Notes under the pieces: model-generated
Database searches by the model: none
Told to the model about the DNA's origin: nothing
What the model saw: only the letters and a program-made list of their open reading frames with translations
Program-made: the position numbers and the translations under genes
DNA from: Pseudoglutamicibacter albus
Lineage (GTDB): Bacteria; Actinomycetota; Actinomycetes; Actinomycetales; Micrococcaceae
NCBI RefSeq assembly: GCF_022346425.1
Contig: NZ_JAKRCW010000005.1
Coordinates: 62,001 to 126,000, forward strand
Length of the DNA stretch: 64,000 bases
Reading direction: 5' to 3'
Shown: one piece after another, positions 37,643 through 45,117 of the stretch
How the letters are laid out: the number at the start of each line of letters is the position of its first letter
Numbering within the stretch: the first letter of the stretch is position 1

Positions 37643-38851
37643 ATGACTTCGACCCTATATAGCTCGATTGGTGAGCTGTGGTCGTTTGACCCCGAGCATG
37701 GCGCGGTTGATTCCGCGAAGCTCGCTACATCGGCTGATGCCGGTGTTATCGCTAATGCCGCGCTGGTGGTTGAGGACGGCGCGATCGCGTGGACTGGTCC
37801 GGCCTCGGCAGCCCCTGACGCCGATGCGCGCGTTGATCTTGCCGGTGCTGCCGTGGTTCCGGGGTGGGTTGATTCTCATTCCCACATGGTTTTTGACGGC
37901 GACCGCTCCGCTGAGTTCGAGGCCCGGATGGCTGGCCAGGCGTATGCTGCCGGCGGGATCGCGGTCACAACTGAGGCGACCCGTTCCGCGTCCGAGGCTA
38001 AACTCGATGCGCTGGTTGCCGATCGTGTAGCGCAGGCCGCAGCCTTAGGCACCACGACGCTGGAGACCAAGACCGGCTACGGCTTGGATGTGGATTCAGA
38101 AGCCCTCGCCGCACGTGTCGCTGCCCGCCACGTTGAGGAAGTCACGTTCTTAGGTGCTCACCTGGTCCCGCCTGAATACGAGCATGACCGTGCCGCCTAT
38201 GTCGATCTGGTGTGTGGTCCGATGCTGGATGCGGTTGCCGATCATGTTGGCTGGATCGATGTATTTTGTGAACAGGGTGCGTTCACTGTCGAGGAGTCGA
38301 TGCGGGTTCTGCAGGCCGGGCAGGCGCGCGGGCTGGGTTTGCGGGTGCACGGTAACCAGATTGGGCATACGGGCGGGGCCGCTATGGCGGTTGAGCTCGG
38401 GGCGGCAAGCGTTGATCACCTGAACTTCTTGAGTAGTGAAGATATTGAGATGCTCGCCGCCTCCGATACGGTCGCGACGATCCTTCCGGCGTGCGATCTG
38501 TCCACGCGTGCACCGCTAGCGCCAGCGAGGGAGCTGCTCGATGCCGGCGCTACGGTCGCGATCGCATCGAACCTGAACCCTGGAACCTCCTATACGTCTT
38601 CGGTTCCGTTCTGCATCACCACCGCGGTGTTGCAGCAGCAGATGACCCTTGCCGAAGCGATCCGCGCGGCAACCCTCGGCGGGGCGGCAGCGTTGCGGCG
38701 CACCGACGTCGGGCATCTTAGCCGCAGCGCACCTGCGAACTTTGCCGTGCTCGATGCGCCCGCCGCGATCCATATGGCCTACCGGCCAGGCATGGTCGGC
38801 GTCCGCGCAACCGTGAAGAACGGCCGCATCATCGCCGGCGCACTCGACTAA
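37643..38851 (+). CDS. hutI: Imidazolonepropionase
   Basis: Amidohydrolase that opens the imidazolone ring to N-formimino-L-glutamate; 402 residues. Metal ligands sit in DSHSHMVFDGDR, FLGAHLVPPE, RVHGNQIGHTGG and SNLNPGTSYTSS. A TTG at 37628 opens the frame, but ATG at 37643 has GAGGAG upstream. The gap to hutU is about 50 bases. Confidence 0.96.
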   Translation: MTSTLYSSIGELWSFDPEHGAVDSAKLATSADAGVIANAALVVEDGAIAWTGPASAAPDADARVDLAGAAVVPGWVDSHSHMVFDGDRSAEFEARMAGQAYAAGGIAVTTEATRSASEAKLDALVADRVAQAAALGTTTLETKTGYGLDVDSEALAARVAARHVEEVTFLGAHLVPPEYEHDRAAYVDLVCGPMLDAVADHVGWIDVFCEQGAFTVEESMRVLQAGQARGLGLRVHGNQIGHTGGAAMAVELGAASVDHLNFLSSEDIEMLAASDTVATILPACDLSTRAPLAPARELLDAGATVAIASNLNPGTSYTSSVPFCITTAVLQQQMTLAEAIRAATLGGAAALRRTDVGHLSRSAPANFAVLDAPAAIHMAYRPGMVGVRATVKNGRIIAGALD

Positions 38852-38909
38852 CCACCCTGGGCCCCTGTGGCTCACGTATTGACTGTGTAATTTCATGAAG
38901 GAGCACGCA

Positions 38910-40451
38910 GTGTCCCTACACCAGAATCTAGAGAACTCTTCCCCGTCCACCGTGGTGCTGAACCCGAGCGGTGTGAGCGCCGAGGACGTCATTGCGGTGG
39001 CGCGTCATGGCGCCCGAATTGAGCTGGGCCCGGAGGTTTTCCAGACGGTGGATGCGGTCCGCCAACACGTTGAGGACCTCGCGGCCTCCACAACCCCGGT
39101 CTACGGGGTTTCCACGGGTTTCGGTGCGCTTGCTGATACCTCGATCCCGCAGGAGCGCCGCACCCTGTTGCAGTCGAGCCTGATCCGTTCCCACGCGGCC
39201 GGTACCGGCCCGGAGGTTGAGCGGGAGGTTGTGCGTGCGCTCATGTTCTTGCGTGCCCGCACGCTCGCCACCGGCCGCACCGGTGTGCGGTTCGTGGTGC
39301 TTGAAAACCTCGTGGGGCTTCTCAACGCTGGCATCACACCCATCGTCCATGAGTACGGTTCGCTGGGTTGCTCAGGTGATCTCGCTCCGCTGGCTCACTG
39401 CGCGATCGTGTTGCTCGGTGAGGGGCGGGCCCGCGATGCCGAAGGCATTGAGCGTCCCGTGCCTGAACTGTTAGAGGAAGCCGGCATCGAGCCGCTGGAA
39501 CTGGCAGAGAAGGAGGGGCTTGCGCTCATCAATGGCACCGACGGCATGCTCGGCATGTTGCTCATGGCGCTGGCTGATCTGCGTGAACTGGTCGATGTCG
39601 CAGATCTGACCACTGCGATGTCGATCCAGGCTCTGCGTGGCCGTGACACCGTGTTCGCACCACAGCTACACGAACCGTTGCGTCCGCATCCGGGGCAAGC
39701 GCGCTCGGCCGCTAACGTGTACCGCTGGCTCAAAGACTCCCCGATCGTTGCCGATGTCATGAAGGAAGGCTCCCGCGTCCAGGACGCGTACTCGTTGCGT
39801 TGCCACCCACAGGTTGCTGGTGCTGTGAGGGACACGATCTCTCACGCCTCAACCGTTGCTGAACGCGAGCTGGCCTCGGCTATCGACAACCCTGTCGTGT
39901 TGGAAGACGGGACCGTCACTTCGAACGGTAACTTCCACGGGGCGCCTGTCGCCTATGTTTTGGATTTCCTCGCGATCGCGGCGGCTGATCTGGCGTCGAT
40001 CTCTGAACGCCGTAGCGACCGGATGCTCGATAAGTCCCGCAACTTCGGTTTGCCGCCGTTCCTCGCTGATGACCCGGGCGTGGACTCCGGTTTCATGATC
40101 GCCCAATACACCCAGGCAGGCCTGGTTGCAGAGATGAAGCGGCTGGCCTCCCCCGCCTCGGTTGATTCGATCCCGTCTTCTGCGATGCAAGAAGACCACG
40201 TCTCGCTGGGTTGGCATGCCGCACGGAAGCTCCGCACCTCGGTTGATGCGTTGCGTCGCGTCCTGGCGATCGAGCTCATGACGGCGGCCCGCGCAATCGA
40301 GTTGCGTGCCCCGCTCAAACCATCACCTGCCACGGCAGAGGTCATCGAAGCGTTCCGCGCGAGCGTGCCCGGCCCGGGCCCCGACCGTTTCCTCGCACCC
40401 GACATCGAAGCGGCAGTCGAGTTCCTCGCAACCCACCCCTGGCACAGCTAG
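38910..40451 (+). CDS. hutH: Histidine ammonia-lyase
   Basis: First enzyme of histidine degradation, releasing ammonia to give urocanate; 513 residues. The MIO prosthetic group forms from a tripeptide in GSLGCSGDLAPLAH, here Cys154-Ser155-Gly156 rather than the more common Ala-Ser-Gly. YGVSTGFG and the Tyr/Asn active-site residues (for example GNFHGAPVAY) are present. The frame opens at ATG 38895, but that ATG lies within the ribosome site AAGGAG that serves GTG 38910. No hutG follows; a terminator does. Confidence 0.97.
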   Translation: MSLHQNLENSSPSTVVLNPSGVSAEDVIAVARHGARIELGPEVFQTVDAVRQHVEDLAASTTPVYGVSTGFGALADTSIPQERRTLLQSSLIRSHAAGTGPEVEREVVRALMFLRARTLATGRTGVRFVVLENLVGLLNAGITPIVHEYGSLGCSGDLAPLAHCAIVLLGEGRARDAEGIERPVPELLEEAGIEPLELAEKEGLALINGTDGMLGMLLMALADLRELVDVADLTTAMSIQALRGRDTVFAPQLHEPLRPHPGQARSAANVYRWLKDSPIVADVMKEGSRVQDAYSLRCHPQVAGAVRDTISHASTVAERELASAIDNPVVLEDGTVTSNGNFHGAPVAYVLDFLAIAAADLASISERRSDRMLDKSRNFGLPPFLADDPGVDSGFMIAQYTQAGLVAEMKRLASPASVDSIPSSAMQEDHVSLGWHAARKLRTSVDALRRVLAIELMTAARAIELRAPLKPSPATAEVIEAFRASVPGPGPDRFLAPDIEAAVEFLATHPWHS

Positions 40452-40467
40452 GGAGAACAGCTAGGGA
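40444..40467. repeat. Tandem duplication at the hutH stop codon
   Basis: ACAGCTAGGGA occurs at 40444–40454 and 40457–40467, identical over 11 bases with a 13-base period. The first copy contains the hutH TAG. Confidence 0.85.
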
Positions 40468-40477
40468 TAGAGACAAC

Positions 40478-40516
40478 TCGGCGCCTCAGCTAGCACGAAC
40501 ATAGCTGAGGCGCCGA
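40478..40516. terminator. Bidirectional terminator between hutH and a glycosyltransferase
   Basis: A perfect 15-bp stem (40478–40492 with 40502–40516) with a 9-base loop lies 27 bases past hutH. It fits the convergent arrangement. Confidence 0.8.
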
Positions 40517-40572
40517 ATCGTTGATGAAGCCGGGCAACCCTGAGCGCCGGTAAGTTCCTAGCGCGAGGGCCC

Positions 40573-41787
40573 TTAGAGGTAGTCGCGGACGTCAGCTCCG
40601 CGGTAGAGAGCCTCGAACGTGGAGATCGTTTTCTCTTCGCCGTGGGTCAGCGCGAGCTGGTGGCCGGCCTCCCCCATCTCGGCGCGTTCGGCCGGTGAAA
40701 GGTCCAGGATGCTTGCGAGCTTAGCCGCGAGGTCTTGATCATCGCCTGGGGTGAAGAGGTAGCCGTTGACGCCGTCCTTGACCAGGTGCGGCAGGGCGAG
40801 CGCGTCGGCGAGCACCACAGGTCGGGACGCTGAGAGCGCCTCGAGCGTCACGAGCGACTGGAGTTCCGCTGTTCCCGGCTGGCAGAAGACATCCGCGCAC
40901 AGGTACTCCTGACGCAGGGTTTCATCGTCAACGAATCCGAGGAAGTGGACGCGGTTCTCAATATCCAGCTCCTTCGCTAGCGCTTCGAGCTTGGGCCGCT
41001 GTTCACCTTCGCCTACGATCCGCACGTGGGGTTGCGGATGCTGCTTGAGGCGGGCCATCGCTCGCAGAAGAACATCGATGTTCTTCTCCACGGCAAGCCG
41101 GCCAGCGAACAACACTGTCTGATAGTCGCGTTGCGGTAGGGTCTCGTCCTTGCGCAGCTCATAGTGGGCCGAGTCGATGCCGTTGGAGAGCGGCAAGACG
41201 TGTTTGAGGCCAGCGTTCTCGCGCATCGCGCGCGCCGCGAGCGGGGTCGGTGTGGTGACCACGTCGGCTTTGCCCATGATCTTGCCCATGTCGCGCCACG
41301 AGTTACGGGAGACGATGTTGAGGAACCACTGCGGGAACGGGAGGAACGGTTCGAGGTTCTCCGGCATGAAGTGATTCGTTGCGATCAAACGGATGCCGCG
41401 TTTGGTGGCTTGCTTCTGGGCTGCGTGGCCGATCATGTAGTGGCACTGGATGTGCACCGCATCGGGCCTGATCTCATCCATGACCTGGCCCGCGATCTTA
41501 TTGGCGGTCAACGGGGTCACAAGCCGGTAGGTTTCGTGTGTTGGCGCCTTATGCGAGGTGACACGGTGCACGGTGGCTTCCGGGCGATGCTCCACAAAGC
41601 TCGGGCCGCGGTCGCTACGTGCCGCAAGGACATGGACTTCATGGCCCCGCTTAGTCAGGTTGGATGCCAGCCGGTAGCAGAACACGGCCGCCCCATTGAC
41701 GTCGGGCGGATACGTATCGCAAGCGATCAGGATTCTCAGGGGAGTTTCCCGGGTCTCCAACGCAGGCTCCATTTCTCTCGACGCCAT
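40573..41787 (-). CDS. Glycosyltransferase family 4
   Basis: 404 residues, GT-B fold. The N-terminal domain has DTYPPDVNGAAVFCYRLASNL; the C-terminal nucleotide-sugar domain has LFAGRLAVEKNIDVLLRAM and the EX7E-like region QPGTAELQSLVTLEALSASRP. It resembles mannosyltransferases of the PimB/MgtA type of actinobacteria, but the acceptor is not determined. It follows the DMT-family gene on the same strand. Confidence 0.88.
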   Translation of the reverse strand: MASREMEPALETRETPLRILIACDTYPPDVNGAAVFCYRLASNLTKRGHEVHVLAARSDRGPSFVEHRPEATVHRVTSHKAPTHETYRLVTPLTANKIAGQVMDEIRPDAVHIQCHYMIGHAAQKQATKRGIRLIATNHFMPENLEPFLPFPQWFLNIVSRNSWRDMGKIMGKADVVTTPTPLAARAMRENAGLKHVLPLSNGIDSAHYELRKDETLPQRDYQTVLFAGRLAVEKNIDVLLRAMARLKQHPQPHVRIVGEGEQRPKLEALAKELDIENRVHFLGFVDDETLRQEYLCADVFCQPGTAELQSLVTLEALSASRPVVLADALALPHLVKDGVNGYLFTPGDDQDLAAKLASILDLSPAERAEMGEAGHQLALTHGEEKTISTFEALYRGADVRDYL

Positions 41788-41804
41788 CGGCTACAACCTC
41801 TAAA

Positions 41805-41829
41805 TTCTATCGAACCTTCTATCGAACCT
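41805..41829. repeat. 12-bp-period tandem duplication at the stop of the DMT gene
   Basis: TTCTATCGAACCT occurs at 41805–41817 and 41817–41829 (overlapping by one base). The second copy contains the gene's TAG (CTA at 41819–41821); the first repeats it in frame downstream. Confidence 0.9.
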
Positions 41830-42727
41830 CGGTGCGCTCAGGGGCCACCGAATCAGGATGGTGCCGGGACAGCTGCAAGACCCCGATAATCGCGATCACG
41901 CCCGCGGCGATCATTCCCAGCGCAATGTACCACGGCAATCCAGGCATGAGCTCACCCAAAATGATGACCCCGATCAGCACGCCCACCATAGGATCGATCA
42001 CGGTCAAACCTGCAACCACGAGTTCTGGCGGGCCGGATGCGTAGGCGTGCTGGTTGAAGTACTGCCCCATGATGCCCACGATCACGATCGCGATCATCGC
42101 ACCCCACGGAACCTGCTTCCACCAGGTCATCTCCGGGTCCCAGTGCAGGAACGTCACCGCGATCGTGCGAACCAGGACCGCGGTGAAACCGAACAGGATG
42201 CCCGCCCCGACGATGTAGAAAATGGCGCCGCCTTTATGGCGCCTGTGAACCAGGGCCAGGATCGCGAGGATCAGGCTGCTGATGCCCAACAGGATGATGA
42301 TCAGAACACGCTGATTACCGGTCACGAAGGTTTCGTGAGTCGCCTTGATCGCAAGCAGCACGAAACCGATCGCGCCGATCGTGCACACCGTGATCGCACG
42401 CCAGGTTGCACCGTTGATGCGGATCTTGCGGTCCCACGAGTTGATGATGGTCGTCAAAACCAGCGCCACCGCCCCCAACGGTTGAACCACCGTGAGCGGG
42501 GCGAGCGAGAGCGCAACGATGTTGAGGACCACGCCGGTGATCATCAAGAGAAGACCGATGAGCCACGTGCGGTTCTTCAGCATCTCCAGGATCTGCCGCC
42601 CGCTGACCTCACGGCCGTGCGCGTTGCGTACGGCCGCGGCTTGACGCTGCGTACCCAAGGCAAGAAACGCGGCCGATACGAGGGCCGCCGTGACAGCTAA
42701 CCAGACCATGTTATGTGGTGTAGACAT
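41819..42727 (-). CDS. DMT-superfamily membrane transporter (NIPA/EamA-like)
   Basis: 302 residues from ATG 42727 with about nine membrane segments, arranged as in multidrug/metabolite or NIPA-type permeases: LTVVQPLGAVALVLTTII in the first half and GLTVIDPMVGVLIGVIILGE in the second. Substrate unknown. The frame is open to 42766, but those codons cross a strong stem-loop, so ATG at 42727 is chosen although no Shine-Dalgarno site precedes it; M20 (MVWLAV) is another option. Confidence 0.8.
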   Translation of the reverse strand: MSTPHNMVWLAVTAALVSAAFLALGTQRQAAAVRNAHGREVSGRQILEMLKNRTWLIGLLLMITGVVLNIVALSLAPLTVVQPLGAVALVLTTIINSWDRKIRINGATWRAITVCTIGAIGFVLLAIKATHETFVTGNQRVLIIILLGISSLILAILALVHRRHKGGAIFYIVGAGILFGFTAVLVRTIAVTFLHWDPEMTWWKQVPWGAMIAIVIVGIMGQYFNQHAYASGPPELVVAGLTVIDPMVGVLIGVIILGELMPGLPWYIALGMIAAGVIAIIGVLQLSRHHPDSVAPERTEVR

Positions 42728-42728
42728 G

Positions 42729-42761
42729 CACTGGCAGGCCGGGGTTACCGGCCTGCCAGTG
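42729..42761 (-). terminator. Stem-loop directly before the DMT gene
   Basis: A perfect 14-bp stem (42729–42742 with 42748–42761) with loop GGTTA. It is 46 bases past the holin-like gene and ends one base before the ATG of the next gene. No U tract follows. Confidence 0.7.
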
Positions 42762-42806
42762 TTCACAGAGAATGTTCAAAGCGTGGATTCGAGACTGCTC
42801 TAAGCC

Positions 42807-43643
42807 CTACTTGGAGGCTTTAGCAGCCTTCTTCGCTTTCTTCTTCTTACGCTTCTTCGAGATGCCCAGGATCACGAGCAGAGCCGTAGCGATACCTGCG
42901 GCCGCGCCCAGGATCGGCATGACCTTCTCGCCAGCGGCACGGTTGGCCTCATACGAGTCACCACCGGTGCTGACCAGGCCGGTACGCTGAGCGACCGAGC
43001 CCACACGAGCCTTGACATCGGACTGGCGTCCCAGGGTGTCACGCAACTGAGCCAAGTGCTCACGGCGGCGGGACAAGCGGCGCTTCAACTCGCCCTCGGA
43101 AGGCTTCTCCGAATAGGTCTGCGAGTGATCCTCACGGGAGTTCGGGTTGGTCTGCTTCTTGGACGCTTCCTTCTTGCGCTTCTTCTCTTCTTCCTTTTCC
43201 TTTTGCTTCTGCTCAAACTCAGCGATGCTGAAGGCGGTTCCCTGCGAAAGCACACCCATGTCATAACGCAGGCGCGTTGCCGCGTTCTTAGGGATCTCGA
43301 TTGCTTCAGGAACGATGTTCTTTGCGCGGGTCACACCCACGAGAACAAAGATCAAAGCCAAAATCAGGAAGAACGCAGAGACCAGCAAGGCGGAAACCCA
43401 CAGTGGCATCACGGTTGCCAAGCCCGCGATCGCGGCGACAACCAGTGCGATCACCAGCAAGCCCAAAAGGCCCAAACCTGCGGCGAGCAGTGCAACAGCA
43501 ACGCCCAAGGAAACGCCCTTGGCCTGGAGCTGACGCAGAGTCAACTGCACTTCGTCATTAATCTGTTTAGGGGCCAAACGCATCATCACAGATGCGGTCT
43601 GACGCAGGTTCTGCGGTTGAGGCAACTGCTCCTGCTGTGTCAT
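42807..43643 (-). CDS. Phage-holin-superfamily / DUF3618-like membrane protein
   Basis: 278 residues. The N-terminal part has two adjacent membrane helices (LGVAVALLAAGLGLLGLLVIAL and SALLVSAFFLILALIFVLVGV) typical of the actinobacterial holin superfamily used in annotation. A highly charged Lys/Glu segment then leads to a DUF3618-like region (GELKRRLSRRREHLAQLRDTLG) and a last helix followed by a Lys-rich tail. The holin label does not imply phage origin. ATG at 43643 has AGGAG upstream; the longer frame to 43730 is rejected. Confidence 0.8.
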   Translation of the reverse strand: MTQQEQLPQPQNLRQTASVMMRLAPKQINDEVQLTLRQLQAKGVSLGVAVALLAAGLGLLGLLVIALVVAAIAGLATVMPLWVSALLVSAFFLILALIFVLVGVTRAKNIVPEAIEIPKNAATRLRYDMGVLSQGTAFSIAEFEQKQKEKEEEKKRKKEASKKQTNPNSREDHSQTYSEKPSEGELKRRLSRRREHLAQLRDTLGRQSDVKARVGSVAQRTGLVSTGGDSYEANRAAGEKVMPILGAAAGIATALLVILGISKKRKKKKAKKAAKASK

Positions 43644-43759
43644 GAAATCCGGTCTCCTAGCACACTCGGTACAAACCGGGTGCGAATCGCTTGTGGTTCC
43701 TGGTAGTGGTTCCTTGTACAAAACTACCACCGTTTACTCAGAAAGATGAGTTTCAGTTT

Positions 43760-43775
43760 CCTGCTCTCAAGCAGG
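43760..43775 (-). terminator. Short stem-loop after the second glycosyltransferase gene
   Basis: A 6-bp stem (CCTGCT/AGCAGG) with a 4-base loop and an A-rich rather than U-rich continuation on the minus strand. Weak candidate. Confidence 0.35.
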
Positions 43776-43781
43776 TCTCAG

Positions 43782-44867
43782 TCATCTCTCTTTGGCGTGA
43801 TATAAAGTGCGTGCTTCCTGGCAAGCCCGCCATAAATCCTCGGCAGAACGCTCCCACGAATAGTGGGCAGCACGCTCGCGGCTGAGGCCACTACGGGCCG
43901 CAAACTCATGCGTATTCTCAAGCGAACGAACAGCGGACGCAAAGCCCGCATCGTCATCCGCGTCAACAAAAAGCGCGGCGTCTGCACCTATCTCACGGAA
44001 GATCGGGGTATCAGCACACACCACGGGCGTGCCCAACCCCATCGCTTCAACCAGCGGGATCCCGAACCCTTCCGCCTTCGATAACGTGACCGAAGCCCGG
44101 GCACGCCGCAAAAGCTCGGCATACTCCTCCTCGCTCACCCCATCATGGAAAACAACCGAGGCCCCCGCAGGGATCAACGCTTCAAGATCACGACGCCTAT
44201 CCGGCCTGATCTTGGACAATAAACGCAACGTGTAGCCAGGCAAGTGAGCCATCCCCCGGATCAACGTCTCAACGTTCTTGTACTCCATGAACGAACCCAT
44301 ATAGACCAGCTCATTGGCTGCGCCCTCGTTCGGATCGCGGGGCTGACCCATCGGTGCTGAAGCGTTAGAGACAATCCGGATAGGTCTACGCGTGAGCTCA
44401 TGCTTGAGCATCAGCGAAGCAGTCGTGTGAGAAACCGTAGCCACAACATCGGCGCGGTTCAGTAGAAACCTCTGCGGCCAATACGCCTTATGGAACAAAC
44501 GCCACAACAGGCGCACCGGAGCCGGTAAGAAACCCGGCGGAGTAGGGTGCTGATAGTAAATCAAGTCATGCAGCGTGAGCACCAGCGGGAAGCGACGCCC
44601 CAGCGAACCCATCGTCTGCATCGGACTGAACACCACATCCGGGCGCAAACGATTCACTCGCAAGGACGTCAACGGTTCAAGCGGCGAAGTCGGTGAATTG
44701 ATCACAACATAGGGCACCGCCGGTAGCATCGGCAGCTGAGCCTCATCCGAGATCAGCATCCGCACATCATGGTTGCGAGCCAACGCCTCAATCAACGACG
44801 CGGTGAAACGCGAAATCCCATCGTGATGATCAGTGCGCGTATAACGCGCATCAACAACCAACTGCAC
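43782..44867 (-). CDS. Glycosyltransferase family 4 (mannosyltransferase-like)
   Basis: 361 residues, GT-B. Motifs: LVLTLHDLIYYQHP in the N-terminal domain; VYMGSFMEYKNVETLIRGM and the EX7E-like SKAEGFGIPLVEAMGLGTPVV in the C-terminal domain. The sugar donor and acceptor are unknown. GTG at 44867 is preceded by GGGGGAG. It is the second GT4 gene within 5 kb, separated from the first by two membrane genes. Confidence 0.88.
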   Translation of the reverse strand: MQLVVDARYTRTDHHDGISRFTASLIEALARNHDVRMLISDEAQLPMLPAVPYVVINSPTSPLEPLTSLRVNRLRPDVVFSPMQTMGSLGRRFPLVLTLHDLIYYQHPTPPGFLPAPVRLLWRLFHKAYWPQRFLLNRADVVATVSHTTASLMLKHELTRRPIRIVSNASAPMGQPRDPNEGAANELVYMGSFMEYKNVETLIRGMAHLPGYTLRLLSKIRPDRRRDLEALIPAGASVVFHDGVSEEEYAELLRRARASVTLSKAEGFGIPLVEAMGLGTPVVCADTPIFREIGADAALFVDADDDAGFASAVRSLENTHEFAARSGLSRERAAHYSWERSAEDLWRACQEARTLYHAKER

Positions 44868-44939
44868 GGACTCACTCCCCCGCGTACAGCTGCAACATGA
44901 AGCAGCTTCAACCTGGAACGGCTATGGCCTGGAAAAGAA

Positions 44940-44970
44940 AAACCCTGGAACAACTTTGGTTCCAGGGTTT
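44940..44970 (-). terminator. Terminator of the tRNA-Asn gene
   Basis: A perfect 12-bp stem (44940–44951 with 44959–44970) followed on the minus strand by TTTTCTTTTCC. Nine bases past the tRNA end. Confidence 0.9.
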
Positions 44971-44978
44971 CAGTTCAG

Positions 44979-45050
44979 CTCCCCCGACTGGATTCGAACC
45001 AGTAACCACTCGATTAACAGTCGAGTGCTCTGCCGTTGAGCTACGAGGGA
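44979..45050 (-). tRNA. tRNA-Asn (GTT)
   Basis: Complete cloverleaf on the minus strand: acceptor TCCCTCG with CGGGGGA, D arm GCTC/GAGC, anticodon stem CTCGA/TCGAG with loop CTGTTAA giving GTT, T arm with GTTCGAATC, discriminator G. CCA is not encoded. Confidence 0.97.
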
Positions 45051-45117
45051 TCAACAACAGAAGAAGACTTTACCAGGGGTTTACAGGGAAGGCAAAACCG
45101 CCTGATACGTTGCCGAT

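Noticed and set aside
42807-43643. Phage origin suggested by the holin-superfamily label
   Set aside because: The protein belongs to a chromosomal actinobacterial family, no other phage gene is nearby and composition does not change.
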